Shown here: one piece after another, positions 34,300 to 45,369 of the stretch | Position numbering within the stretch: the stretch's first letter is position 1 | How the letters are laid out: each line of letters starts with the position of its first letter | Assembly: GCA_050084515.1 (NCBI GenBank) | Contig: CM114274.1 | Coordinates: forward strand, 16,988,001-17,052,000 | DNA: 64,000 bases | Source of the DNA: Blasia pusilla | Lineage: Eukaryota; Marchantiophyta; Marchantiopsida; Blasiales | Reading direction: 5' to 3' | Position numbers and translations under genes: made by a program | Notes under the pieces: generated by a model | Seen by the model: only the letters and a program-made list of their open reading frames with translations | What the model was told of the DNA's origin: nothing | Databases searched by the model: none

Positions 34300-35185
34300 C
34301 TCCTTGCTCCTTACTCCGCCTCTCACGCCCACTCGCCCCGAGCTACGACGAGTTGCCTCGAAGCCACGAGTTGCCTCGAAGCCGAGAAATGCTCGAGACA
34401 TGCCCCGTTCGCCCCGTTCGCCACGCTTCGCCACGCTTCGCCACGCCGCCACGCTTCGCCATGCTTCGCCATGCTTCGCTATGGAGAGAGGCCCAACCAG
34501 GGCGCCCCCAACGGGATAGGCCTCTCCAACAATGAACGAGTCACCAACCAACCAGCCCCTCCGATCCGCTGTCCACCATAGCCAGACCTTGAGCTAGTCC
34601 GCAAAATTTCGATCAGAAATTACTTCACAAATTCGTGACTGAAATCAAATCTGTTTCTACCAGAATTCAATTGACCACCATAGCTATCTCTCCACAAAAA
34701 ATCAGCTACAACCGAGCTCTGTACTCCGAGCTAAAAATCAGACAAAAACTTGTTGTCCATACACCTCCAGAATCGCAAATCCGACAGCGCTTCCGCCAAG
34801 TTTCATGCACGCAGAAATCCGCAACGCTCCACACACTCCAACAGATAGATTCACATGAGATCACAATACGAGTAGCAACAGGAACCTCTCACCCAATCTG
34901 GATGAACTTCAACAGAGCTTCCGCACTCCAAGCTCTCCACATCAGAAAACCGTCGAACACGAACCAGAATCTTCAATCCTTGATAACTTCCAACTCCCTT
35001 GACAAAATTCGGCGATCTGCAGCGCGTTGGAAAGCTCTCAGCAAGGCGCTTCTTTCCCAACCAACCACGCACCAGATTCACACCTCCAACATAGGCCACA
35101 AGCCGCGAACATCCACGGCTGAGTACACAATCAGCCCTAACCAGATCCTACTGATCTACAATCGAAGCTACCATTGATCTACTCC

Positions 35186-35196
35186 AGTTCTTTGAG
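35186..35196 (-). promoter_or_regulatory. Predicted self-priming primer-binding site of element 2
   Basis: In element sense CTCAAAGAACT directly follows the A1 end (GGATTTCA). It is perfectly complementary to AGTTCTTTGAG inside A1 (35360-35370 on the plus strand), downstream of the TATA box. Same layout in element 3. Confidence 0.6.
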
Positions 35197-35564
35197 TGAA
35201 ATCCGTGAAAGACCTTTTGTCATAAAACACATATACAATCACATACAATCGAGCCAAACCCACTCCACGATGGGAGAATCTAGGTCGAAGCTTGCGGGAA
35301 ACACCATAGCCAAGAGCTCTACTCACTACCAAGGCTAACTCCCAACGCAACATGCTCAACTCAAAGAACTGACTGTTCTTTGAGTGCACTCCACCTTATA
35401 TCCTCCAACCTAAGAGCGGGCCCTACTGAGAAAGTCACCCCCAACTGAGTAACCCCCAACCCTATGTATGGAACCGCATCTCTACCAAGCCACTATGGTC
35501 CTACATAAGGAATGGCCTCTACTAGCACACTATACTCTACGACATAATCCGTATGGTCATGACA
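35197..35564 (-). repeat. Block A1, 5' terminus of element 2
   Basis: 368 bp, TGTCATGACC...GGATTTCA in element sense. It carries a TATAAGG box and a 10-bp hairpin (CTCAAAGAAC / GTTCTTTGAG). It borders the TTGG duplication and contains the presumed promoter. Confidence 0.88.
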
Positions 35565-36078
35565 TTGGGGATGAAAAGATTTAGATGATTTGTGTGGTTT
35601 TTTCGGAGCTCAATTGCCGTTGCGGGGTCAGTTACAACCAGCTGTCATTCATTCTCCAATTATTAAGCAAGAGTTTCAGTCTTTCAAATTGATGGCTACT
35701 ACTGAATGGAAGGATCGCAATTTCAGAGACTTGTGGGGTATGGTAAGTTGGAGTCCCTCCTTGCAATGTAAGTTTTCCAATTTTTTGATTCTGGCAAATG
35801 TAGCTAGAGTCTAGTGTGTTAGTACTGCCATATGTAAGAGGAATTTTTCCATTCAAAATATAATAAAGACTAAATCTCGTAATAGTTTGACCACCAAGTA
35901 TTTGGATGCCGTCTTGAGGATTGCCTTAGAAAGACCTTCCTGTGATTCTGAGGAGATATTGTCTGAGTCTGTGGTACTATGGAAGAATTTTGCTCATTTT
36001 AGGTACTTGTTTGCAAATCCATATAGATATATCTATCCGAGTGAAGAAGTGGAACCCACTAAAATCCCTATAGATTAG
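35565..36078 (+). pseudogene. hAT-family transposase, 3' part
   Basis: Continuation of the transposase after element 2. FFGAQLPLRGQLQPAVIH is followed by the hATC dimerisation region FSNFLILANVARV, stop (TAG at about 35815), CVSTAICKRNFSIQNIIKTK, SRNSLTTKYLDAVLRIAL, ending PTKIPID and TAG at 36076-36078. RNFS and the N..KT-R..L pattern are typical of hAT C-termini. Together with 23489-25185 this gives a nearly full-length gene. Confidence 0.85.
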
Positions 36079-36101
36079 ACTATTGTAGGAAGTAGGACCC
36101 T

Positions 36102-36141
36102 TCTTGAATACTTGGAGCCATGAGGCTCCAAGTATTCAAGA
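36102..36141. repeat. Perfect 18-bp hairpin
   Basis: TCTTGAATACTTGGAGCC (36102-36119), loop ATGA, GGCTCCAAGTATTCAAGA (36124-36141), all paired. It lies 24 bp after the hAT stop, so it may be a terminator-like or subterminal structure of that element. Confidence 0.9.
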
Positions 36142-36149
36142 GGGGAAGG

Positions 36150-36203
36150 ATCCTTGGCTCCCAACAGGTGGGAGTTTTCATAGGTTCAACTCCTGCCAAG
36201 GAT
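36150..36203 (+). other. tRNA-like fold, not a clear tRNA gene
   Basis: ATCCTTGGC and GCCAAGGAT pair as an outer stem around CTCCCA-ACAGG-TGGGAG and a T-arm-like AGGTTCAACTCCT. No D-arm is visible and spacing is short, so it is not a normal nuclear tRNA. Confidence 0.25.
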
Positions 36204-37180
36204 GACTATAAAATGATTTATTAGGTGGATAGGAATCATAGGATTCTCTGTGAGATAAAAGATTTAGGAGTTATCTCACAATATTTTATGTAGAAAACAA
36301 ATTATCTGCATATTGAGTTGAGGCATTTGGTAGGTGGACTCTGGATTTTGTATGTTTGGAATGTGGAGAATAGAAGGAGTGACTTCATAATACTTTCTCG
36401 GTGATTTTTGATATTCCGGATTTTGGCCGGCTGCTAAAATTATGGCTGGAAATTGGAGGGGGAAAACAAAAACACCAGAAATGTGAACAAGAGGAGAAAG
36501 GGATTTTCGAATTTTAACCCACTAATAAAAAAAGTTCCAAAAATAAAAAGGTAAGTCTAAAATCTTCCAGCTACTACCGGTACCTTTGAAAAAGATCCGA
36601 TAGGATATTACTTTTTCCAGTAGTAGTCCGATGATTTAAAAAAAACTCCCTCAATAGTTGACGAATCAGGAACACGGGAAAATCTTGACATGGAAAGATT
36701 CCCACTAGTCTATTCCGTATAAATGAGAAAAGTAATACCAAGTATAACCCACACGGATGTTAGCATCCGATTAAAAAATCCACTTGTATTATGCAAGCTC
36801 GCCACTTGGAGTGCACTTTTTTTTAAGGGGGCCGTCAACATTTTCTTGCGGGCACTTGCCATCTCTCAAACATATGAAGAAGTGTTTGCATATGAAGAAG
36901 GCACGAGATTAATAGAATAATATAGATGACACGAGTAATTTTTTGGATGGGATAATTTGGATCCAGCAAGTTTGGCACGCACTATTCGTTTCCCGCTCTT
37001 CTCATTCAAATGATTGATGACTGGACGCGAGGGGCTCTTACCTTTTGCCCGCTCTACGTCCCAGTTCGTTTCCCCTCCTCGCAAATGTGTGAAGAGGGGA
37101 CGGTGGAAGGGAAAATTGCGGAGAGAGGGGAACTGCCGCCCTGGGACAGAAAGCGTCACAGGTTTTCGTTGGACTTCTAA
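36204..37180. other. Spacer between hAT remnant and haspin gene
   Basis: No protein recognised. It should hold the hAT 3' end and the haspin promoter; clear hAT inverted ends or a TATA box tied to the start codon were not identified. Confidence 0.4.
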
Positions 37181-40100
37181 ATGGAGAGGCCATTGGTCTA
37201 CAAGCGCCGGCCCAAGAAATCGTCGATTACTTGCGATATCGATGTCTCGACGGAGGCAGCTGGAGATGCGGCGATGGCACGGATTCCGAATTCCTCCGAG
37301 AATTGTCTCGACGATGTGGTGTAAGTAGAGTTGTTGTGTTCACTTTGTGGGCTGAATATTTTGAGGTCCACGTTGGGCTTACCATGTAACTGGAGTCCCT
37401 TCATTCGTTTCGTGCGAAACGAAGAACGGGGAATTAGTAGAGGGAGCAGGGTTGGAGAAAATTTTGCAATGGAAGAAACGAGAGGAACCTTGTGTAACGA
37501 TGTCATTCCGCAATGAACATGTAGCATGCCCGTTCAAAGGGAGAAGGAAGAGTCTGAAGTTCTGAACAGTGTGGTGATATAGTGATCGTGATTCACCTTC
37601 TCTATCTGCACAGGCCAGAGTTTACGAATGTTAGCAAGAAGGGATCCCACAGTTGGATCGATCGTTCTCTGTCAAGCAGGTACTCTCGCGTTGCTGCACC
37701 TGGTTTCGATTACTGTGTAGTCGCGCTTGGAATATCTGGAATAAATTGAAATTTTCGTGGGAATTTTCGCGAGATGCTCGAGTCTTTTGGGAGCGGATGA
37801 TATTGAGAGATGGGGAAATTCTACGGTGAATGCATGGTTTGATTCTTCGGCGTGGATCATTGCTCTTTCTAGAAGCATCTCTGGTGAATGCAATGCCTAT
37901 TGAAATGATCGGCGAGTTTGTGTTACCAGTCCATCTCGATTAGGAACGAGCTAATCAGTTGAAGATGTGTCGTTTCGACGTTGAAAATCTCCACCATCAT
38001 CTGAAAGCTTGACACCCAAAGGCCCATCTTGCAGAGGTAGACGGAGCAGTACGAGCTCTGGAGAAACATTCGATCTCTCTTCTTTGGTACTTAAGTGGAA
38101 CAATTCTGGCCTCTCCATCGTCGGAGAGAGTCAGTTTTTCAAGGGAAAGACGAATAAGAAACCCTCCTTGGTACAACTCTACCTCTCTCACCTAGCTTGT
38201 TTTCCTCCCCGCATCCGAGGCTGAAATTGTGATAAGGGACCAAGTTCTCGAAGCAATTCTCGAAAGGAACGTCGATCCAATTGGCACCTGATCTGCAATG
38301 TGTAATTCGATTTTCCCGCTCAGGTCACGTAACTAGTTGATTAGCTGAAATCTGCCTCAGAGGTTACACCGCTTGCTCCCTGAATCATGGATTGGTTTGA
38401 CTAATCAATGCAAATCCAATAAGTATTTTTCAACTGCTTGAACAGTGACATCACAGCTTCGGTTCCTAGCAGATTCTGTCATGAGGATCGGACATTTTGG
38501 TAACCTTCTTGAGCCTCTCGGAGAATGCTGTAGGGGTCCAGGAAGATCGAGCCCCCTGTCGAATTCGTACAGGAGAAGCAGGCAATGTTTGCCGAAATCG
38601 ATGCTTTTGACTTGGAGTCTGAAGAGGAGAGCCCCCTGGTAAAACTGAAGAAACCACAGGATAAGACTCAAGCACAGGTGGATATGTCTAAAGTGCTTGA
38701 GTTCAATTTCCGCTCTCGAAAGGGCCTCCTTGAGATTGTGCCGGAAGACGAGCTGGAGGAATTCGCTTCTGAAAGTCTGAGCGCTGCTCTCAGGACTCCC
38801 TTCTCTGCGACGTTTCATTCTCCAAAGTCAGAGAAGTCGGTCCAATCATGTACTGATCAGGACTGTGACAGGCTTACTCGGATCCTGGATTTTAATCACG
38901 AGGGCATCCCTGGAAGTCCACTCGAGGAATACACTTTTTCAGGCTCCGAGAAATTGGGTACCCCGATAGCGAGTGAGCCAGGTCAACTTTCGTCCTCCGA
39001 AACAGGCGAGGAGGAGGCTTCACTCGACGATGATGTCTTATCTGCTGCATTACAGAGCTTGCAAATTGCCAATTGTTTTCAGTTGAATTCAGAAGAGCAG
39101 CTGAATCCTCCGGCGGAAGTGAGTTCCAATGAGGCTTCGGTGGGCAGCGGTGAGAGGAAAACTGAAGATGGCACAGAAGTACTCCACTCTGGAGAGTTAC
39201 ATTTGGGAACGGATCTCATCCCCATTTTTGGAGCATTGCTGAAGGAGTGCCAACAAACACGCCCTACAACTCTCCGAGCCGCCATTTCCGATTTTTGGTC
39301 AGTTTCTCTTCTCACTTCTCCCTAGCAGGATTGGTTTTCAACACTCTAATCTGTGCAATACTGACTGAGGATATCCGGTTGCAGTGACATTTCAGAGGTG
39401 GTCAAGTTGGGAGAAGGAACATTTGGTGAGGCTTTCAAAGGAGGTGGCTACGTCTTCAAAATCGTTCCTATGGATGGGGAATTCCTGGTTAATGGAGAAG
39501 TTCAGAAGGTCATCCACCAACTAGTCTTCGCAAGTCATCCTCCGAGTTTGTTTGTTTTTTTTCTGGCCTCGGATACTGAATTATCAAGTTATTCGTGTAG
39601 TGATTTTCATCTTCTGGTGTTTACATTCCAGACTTTTGCTGAGATATACAGTGAGGTGCTCCTTACCAATACGCTTCAGCGTCTGCGTGCCGTCAACCCA
39701 AAGGATTCTCTGAGACCTTCAAATTACTGTACAAATTTTATTGAAACAGAACGGTATGCTTCTGAAAGGGCACTCAGAGGTGCCCAGAGACAGAATTGCA
39801 GCGCTTAAACTCGATTCTGCTTTTTGGATCTTACTTCCGAGGACTCAAATCATTTGTGACTTCTTCTATTTTCCATTCGATTCATTGTAGTCTGTGATCT
39901 AAGTATGACCAACCATGGTGGTGCGTCATAAGCACTTATGACCATTAAGAATTGATTGGATCTCCTAACACGAGGACTCCCTCTAATTGGAATTTGTTGT
40001 GACAGCACTTGTATTTGTCAAGGTAGCTATGAGGTCGAGTTGGTCCAAGCGTGGGAGCATTGGGATGCGCTTAAAGCTTCTGAAAACGACCATCCTATGA

Positions 40101-41592
40101 TCTTTCCTGAACGACAGGTTTGGTGTTGCATTAAATGACCATCCTATGGTCTTCCCTGAACGACAGGTTGTGCATTGCATTTGCCAGTTGCTTATCTTCG
40201 TCTAGAATTATGGAATTTGGAGAAATTTTTATTCCCGATGATAGCTTTTATCTGGAAAACGATAGATACTAAATAATAAAGGGAAGAACGAAATAAAGAG
40301 TAGGGGAGAGTAAAGCCGTGGGACTTGATCACTTAGTAAAAGGCTCGGGGACCAGTTGTACATTGTTTTTGTGCTTGCAGATGGTGGCACAGATTTAGAG
40401 TCGTTTGTGCTCTCCAGTTTCAATGAAGCGCGCTGTATTTTACTGCAGGTGGGTCTCCAAGCTTCTTTTTTGGGTATGATGTCCCTTCGGGTATTATCGA
40501 TATCTAGAGGGATCACTCTAGATATTGATGGAATCTGCGAATCCAAGGGACATCGGGGAAAATGTTGCTGTCTAAAGTTTTTAGCATGATTATGAAACAA
40601 GGCTTAGTGGAGATCTACAGCTTCTCGTATTCCAGTTGTTGCATCACATGGATGAAATCAGTTAGGTGTCGACGTAATTCTTCTTACCCCGTGATACGAT
40701 GCCATTCAGCGCAGGTCGTTCTTGCTTTGGGAGTCGCCGAACAGGCTTGCGGTTTTGAGCACCGGGACTTGCACTGGTGATCTCCTCTGACGCTCCTGAA
40801 TGGCTAGTCAGATCTCTAAGTTTTCTGTTTTTAATAAAACCAGTGCAAATCCTAAACCTTTGCACGAACAGGGGAAATATTGTGCTGTCTCGAGATTCTC
40901 GACATGAGTACTGTCACTACCGATTGCTTGACGAAGACATAAAAGTGCACCTATGCGGCGTTGCTATTTCAATCATTGACTTCACGCTGTCACGCATCGA
41001 CACCGGTGTGTTGTCTTTCCAACAGTTCTATTTCTGGGGTGGTAGATCACGTGCCTTTCTTGAGCCACCGGTGTTTGCAACTCTCACAGGCCAAAATTAT
41101 AGTTATCCCTTAAGAGTAGTTGCGATTTGAGCATTCCAGGTATTGTATAGGTGCTCTCGGTCTTTTATCTAATTTCTGGTCATTTCCGTCTTTATTCGCA
41201 TAATCACCATCACTTCACGATAGAGAATTGTGGGTTTCACATACGCAGGGAAGCATGTTTTCTTCTGTAATCTATCAGCCGATCCACTTCTATTTGAGGG
41301 TCCCAGAGACGTCCAGGTACGGCATCATTCTCCGAAACAACGTAACCCTCTAAAAACATTCATATATTTGGGTCATCAAGGTTCAACACCTCACCGCAGT
41401 TCAAATTTTCATCATACCATGAAAAATATTTTTTGAAAAGAGTTGCCACGCTCTTTTCCTTGTGAGGGAACCAGTGCGATTGGAACTTGGACGTTCTCAT
41501 TGAATTTTGACCCTTGATTGCAGTCTGAAACATATAGAAGGATGCTGAATCTCACCAAAGGCAATTGGGAGGGCAGGTACACTGAACTCTGA
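37181..41592 (+). CDS. Haspin-like histone H3 Thr3 kinase, 12 exons
   Basis: Exons 37181-37320, 37614-37679, 38035-38170, 38534-39297, 39385-39508, 39632-39753, 40006-40117, 40356-40448, 40715-40776, 40872-41005, 41249-41316, 41524-41592 keep one frame through GT-AG introns, predicting about 629 residues. Haspin phosphorylates histone H3 Thr3 at mitosis, recruiting the chromosomal passenger complex to centromeres. Landmarks: plant-type N-terminal motif PPVEFVQ, AMFAEIDAFDLE; glycine loop KLGEGTFGEAF; FKIVPMDGEFLVNGEVQK with the ATP-binding Lys in FKI; SENDHPMIFPERQ; VFVLADGGTDLESFVL; catalytic loop FEHRDLHWGNIVLSRD; and ISIIDFTLSRIDTG, the haspin replacement of DFG. The end, YRRMLNLTKGNWEGRYTEL then TGA, is about 50 residues shorter than plant haspins, so a last exon may be missed. 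The ATG has no upstream check. Identity is firm; exon 2-3 borders less so. Confidence 0.9.
40088..40166 (+). repeat. 49-bp tandem duplication at haspin exon 7 end
   Basis: GACCATCCTATGATCTTTCC...GACAG|GT (40088 onward) is repeated from 40137 with few changes, including the splice donor (GT at 40118 and again at 40167). Use of the first donor keeps the frame. Confidence 0.85.
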
Positions 41593-43164
41593 TCTAACTT
41601 CATCACTCTCCACAAACTAGAATACATCGGCCACCGACACCTCTGGCCGCGAGTTGAATCTGGATACAATTTCCCTGCATGTGACCACGGAAAACAAGTT
41701 CTTACATTCTAGCTTTTGTATCCGTAACCAAAGGATTAATCCTGGATTGCTTTGAAGTCTCACTTGGATCACAACTTGCTCATCACTTATGTGGGTCTCT
41801 ACAGTTATCCTCAGACCAATTGTTTTTGGATCCACTATCTAGCAGACACTCTTCTCAACAAAAAATCATATGTAAGTGCCCCGTTCCTAAATGTCAGCGA
41901 TGAGTTTGAATGAGTCTTCCTTTGGCGCCGGTTGTGGGTACAGTGGAAGTAAAAGCTGCCCGCCATAATTTAGATCTGGATGCATGCCACTGATACCAGT
42001 TGTCTATGGAGAATGTCCCAATCCTTCTCGCTAGATAATGTGATCGTTGTGAATATTTGTACAGTAGGGGTTGCTCTCAAAGGCGACTGACTTGGTATAC
42101 CTGTGATCCACAGCCCTCCACCTCCCAGCAGAAACGTACTCTGCGGTCTTTCTGTAAGCGAGTTCTGCTATATGACTCGGCAACAGCAGTCTCAAGGGAC
42201 GACTTTTTCCGCGATTTGTGGATAAGTGCTTAAGGTTCCGGATACTGCGTTAAGAACATTCTCTGTAAGTATCTGAAGTAATATTCTTTGGACAAATGCA
42301 GTAATTACCATTTCCAGGTCTTGCCGGCTTGTTAATCATCTCCTAGGCTGTTCGTCGGTAATATTTACTGAATGTTAGCTGTGGTTGGTCATGTAGACAC
42401 CTGGACATACATAATCCTCGACGATTCCTTCGGAAACCCTCGTCAACGGTATGGGTGTAAATTATGACGTGGCCATGATCGCCTTTAAACTTATGTTGCA
42501 GTCTCATAAGGAGTACATAAAAGCGTAAGGAGAGTAAAGAAGAGCATAAAGAGAATGATAGAGACGGTCGCAACATGCTTAAGAGATTGAGATAAATTGC
42601 ATGTTAACATTAGCGGTTGTTTAAATGTGAACTGATGATTTGAGACAATTATGCGATCCTTCATAAACTGAAACATGAGTTTTTTGGTGATAGAGCTAGT
42701 TGGTGAAATAGTGTTGGTAGATGTGGTGAAGAACATAATGTTTTAGTCATCCTGAAACATTTAATTTGTATTTGAGTGTCCCTTTGACTTTTAAAATTTC
42801 TTCGCTTTTTAGTCATAGGGCCCTCTCAATCAATTAAATAATATGACTTTTCACTCAAAGGATCGATAGAAGTTGACTAGAAAAATCCACTAAGAATTTG
42901 GGTCATTAATTCAGGACATATAAATTACTTAACTATCCGGTCACTATACTTAACTAGGAAGATATACAAACTACTCTACTATTCACTAATTTTTCATGCT
43001 GAAAATGCAAAGGTTTTGACGATTGGTTCGGGACGAAACCATTATAGTCATTATTTATATTATAAGACAATTTTATATTATACACATGCCTTGAACAATA
43101 GCTGTTTCCTTCAGAAGTTATGGACGTGTTTTCTTCAATGCTAGTGTCCTTTGAAAGAGTCGAT

Positions 43165-43437
43165 CAATCTTTTAACTACACATATCATCACAATTATACA
43201 GAAGGGTGGATTTGAAGTATTTGTAACTTAGGTGAATGAATCAATAATTGACAATCAAAGAATAGAAATGTGTAAGTGTACATATTGATTTTAAATTATA
43301 TGCACAATTCCAACATTTTTTAATCAAGATAAAAAGATACACCTTAATTTGAGGTGAGGAGTTATTTCTCAAAATTATAATTTTTTTCAATACATGCGTG
43401 ATCTTTTAACTATGATATGTGTAGTTAAAAGATTTGA
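43165..43437. repeat. Inverted repeat around TCTTTTAACTACACATAT
   Basis: AATCTTTTAACTACACATAT near 43166-43186 is inverted near 43417-43436. The right copy also forms its own hairpin, ATCTTTTAACTA with TAGTTAAAAGAT, at about 43401-43434. Confidence 0.6.
43231..43393. repeat. Direct repeat of about 165 bp, copy 1
   Basis: GTGAATGAATCAATAATTGA...AATTTGAGGTGAGGAGTTAT; partner at 43923-44090, about 0.7 kb downstream, similar along its whole length. Confidence 0.7.
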
Positions 43438-43922
43438 GATTTAAATTTTAATTTCACACATTCTTACTCACATACCAAATGGTCTATCTTTAATCTCTCT
43501 TGTACTCGTATCGAATTACTACACCTATTCGGATCTCTCTTACTTTAGTAGCAACTCCTCTGAATGTCATTGTAACTTATGGTATGGATTTTTCCATACC
43601 ATAAAATATCTATGTCCATTTCTTCTCAAAGTGTACTTGGTAAAGAAACTTTAAATAAGTCAGTTTTTATATAAAGAAGTCATCTGGCACTAACATTCTT
43701 ATCTCTCATGTGTGGGGATTGAACCCCACAATATTAAGATGGGAGGATAAAAATCTTTGATTTAAGATGTATATAAGAGTGGTAAAAGATAAACCATATA
43801 GAATGTGAGAAAAAACATGTGCGAAGGTTAAAAAAATAATTTAGGGTTGGAAAGTATTGTGAGGGAGTTGAGATCGCTATCACAATTTTACCAAAGAATG
43901 TATATGAAATGTTAGTAATGGA

Positions 43923-44090
43923 GGTGAATGAATCAACAATTGACAATCAAAGAACACGAATGTGTGTGTGGATATATTGACTTTAAATTATATTCAAATT
44001 TCCAAAATTTTAAATTAAAATAAAAACATATATCTTAATTTGAGGTGAGGAATCATTTCTTAAAATTATAATTTGTTTTCAATAAGACTA
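43923..44090. repeat. Direct repeat of about 165 bp, copy 2
   Basis: GTGAATGAATCAACAATTGA...AATTTGAGGTGAGGAATCAT; matches copy 1 at 43231-43393. The pair could bound a decayed element; no coding sequence between them. Confidence 0.7.
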
Positions 44091-44995
44091 GAATTTCAAA
44101 TTCATAAACTTAAATTGTATTTGGAGTTCAGCTAGTGCAAATATCCTAAATCTTGAAAGTAAAATAATGTAGTAGTATGCAAAGAAAGACTTGAGAGAAG
44201 CTACCAATTCATTCATTAGAATTAAGTTGAAGTTATTGAAATGACTCGGTCTCGTGGCTCATGAGTTGTATCTTGACGTTTTATTGCACATTTGATAAAG
44301 AATAAACATAGGTATTGATCATGAACATCATATTTGATGTGATTGGGAAGTTGTGTGTGAATTGTGTGTAGGTGAACCAAGAGGAATATAGATTATTTTT
44401 AAAGCTTTCTAGAGAAATTCTTTTCAAGAGAAGTAACTAAACTTAAAAGAAGAGTATAGTAGTAATCATAGAATCTACTAATGTTGAAGGTATTGATACT
44501 TATCTTTCCAAAGGATATACTCATTGTGAGAGAATAGAAAAACTTTAAGTGACATTAAGATGCTCTTCCGGAATGCATTAAATATTAGATGGTTGAAATA
44601 CTAAATTTGGAAGTTATCTTGATATTATAGGAGGTGAGGGGAGTTAGTAGGAATGCACGAGGAGCGGAACACGGATATGGAGATGGGGGCAAAGGGTAGT
44701 GCAAGTACGCGCTGCGATACCCTAACACCCTCCCTCCACAAGTTTGCACATAGACAAGGTCCATGTTAGCGGATATGTCCATGTTTTTCCCTTTGATGGA
44801 TATGTCCGTGCAGGCTCGGATTCCCATAGCCCCCATCCGGGCTTGTCCAACCTGTAATATACATCGGGAATCGGCTAGCTTGCACCCGTCTAGTGATCCG
44901 TTGCCCTTTCTTGCCACACGTTGTGTAGCCTGCACCAAGCTCGTGCCTTGCTCGTAGAGGCTTGCATCAAGCCTAGGTGTGGCATGCATCGGTCC

Positions 44996-45070
44996 ACCGT
45001 AGGCCCACACATGACCCGCAACAAGCATGCACTAGGCCGGCTTGTCGTGGGGCATGTGTGGGCCTACGGT
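44996..45070. repeat. Inverted repeat, 18-bp perfect arms
   Basis: ACCGTAGGCCCACACATG (44996-45013) and CATGTGTGGGCCTACGGT (45053-45070), 39-bp loop, in a locally GC-rich block. Confidence 0.85.
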
Positions 45071-45369
45071 CGGCCGGTGCGGGCCTATAGGATCGATGAG
45101 GACTAGGCTAAGGCACGTGGCCCCTTGCCGATCCTTGCTTGACTCCCTTAATGCAAGCCCGCATCCATTTCCACATCTTGAGCCTGCACGCGCAGTCTGG
45201 GTACCAAAAAACCCGAGTGGGGGACCCGTGGGGCATGTCCATTACATAAACGCACAAGTCTATTTCCGTGCAACCTTGCCTCCTACTCCCACCCTAAAGT
45301 GGGCTGCAAGGCTTGGCCCCTATGATAGAGTATATGCACTGTTTTTATGGCTATTTGACTAAACTCATT

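Larger units (their letters stand above)
33617..35185 (-). other. Element 2 leader
   Basis: About 1.57 kb between primer site and gag. It contains a 5S-like antisense segment (34175-34232), a perfect 24-bp palindrome (34276-34299), and a 10-bp tandem array CGCCAYGCTT (about 34403-34483). About 0.8 kb (about 34360-35165) is absent from element 3. Its 180-codon frame at 34635-35177 runs antisense to the element, and I see no family match. Confidence 0.6.
25186..35564 (-). mobile_element. Ty3/gypsy element 2 with methyltransferase and PHD finger, inserted in the hAT gene
   Basis: A 10,379-bp insertion flanked by TTGG on both sides (25182-25185, 35565-35568). The hAT reading frame continues across the TTGG, so both borders are certain. 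In element sense (minus): A1 (35564-35197), primer site, leader with 5S-like antisense segment and palindrome, gag, protease, methyltransferase, RT, RNase H, integrase, PHD, B1, GC spacer, A2, B2 (ends at 25186). A 540-bp inverted gag piece interrupts the methyltransferase. Frameshifts are scattered, but RT-RNase H holds a 251-codon open frame. Longest and best-bounded copy in the window. Confidence 0.92.
41593..45369. other. No gene recognised; AT-rich, several repeats
   Basis: The first part may hold a missed final haspin exon or 3' UTR. From about 42500 the sequence is AT-rich without coding signal. Repeats are listed separately (43165-43437, 43231-43393, 43923-44090, 44996-45070). Confidence 0.5.

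Noticed and set aside
34635-35177. 180-codon plus-strand frame
   Set aside because: Lies antisense within the element 2 leader and shows no family resemblance.
25186-35564. DIRS/Ngaro-type tyrosine-recombinase element, as the split repeats would suggest
   Set aside because: Pol carries an HHCC-DDE integrase and a gypsy-type protease; no tyrosine recombinase motif was seen.
36150-36203. Functional tRNA gene
   Set aside because: No D-arm and wrong spacing; kept only as a structural curiosity.
38405-38818. 137-codon minus-strand frame
   Set aside because: Antisense shadow of haspin exon 4.
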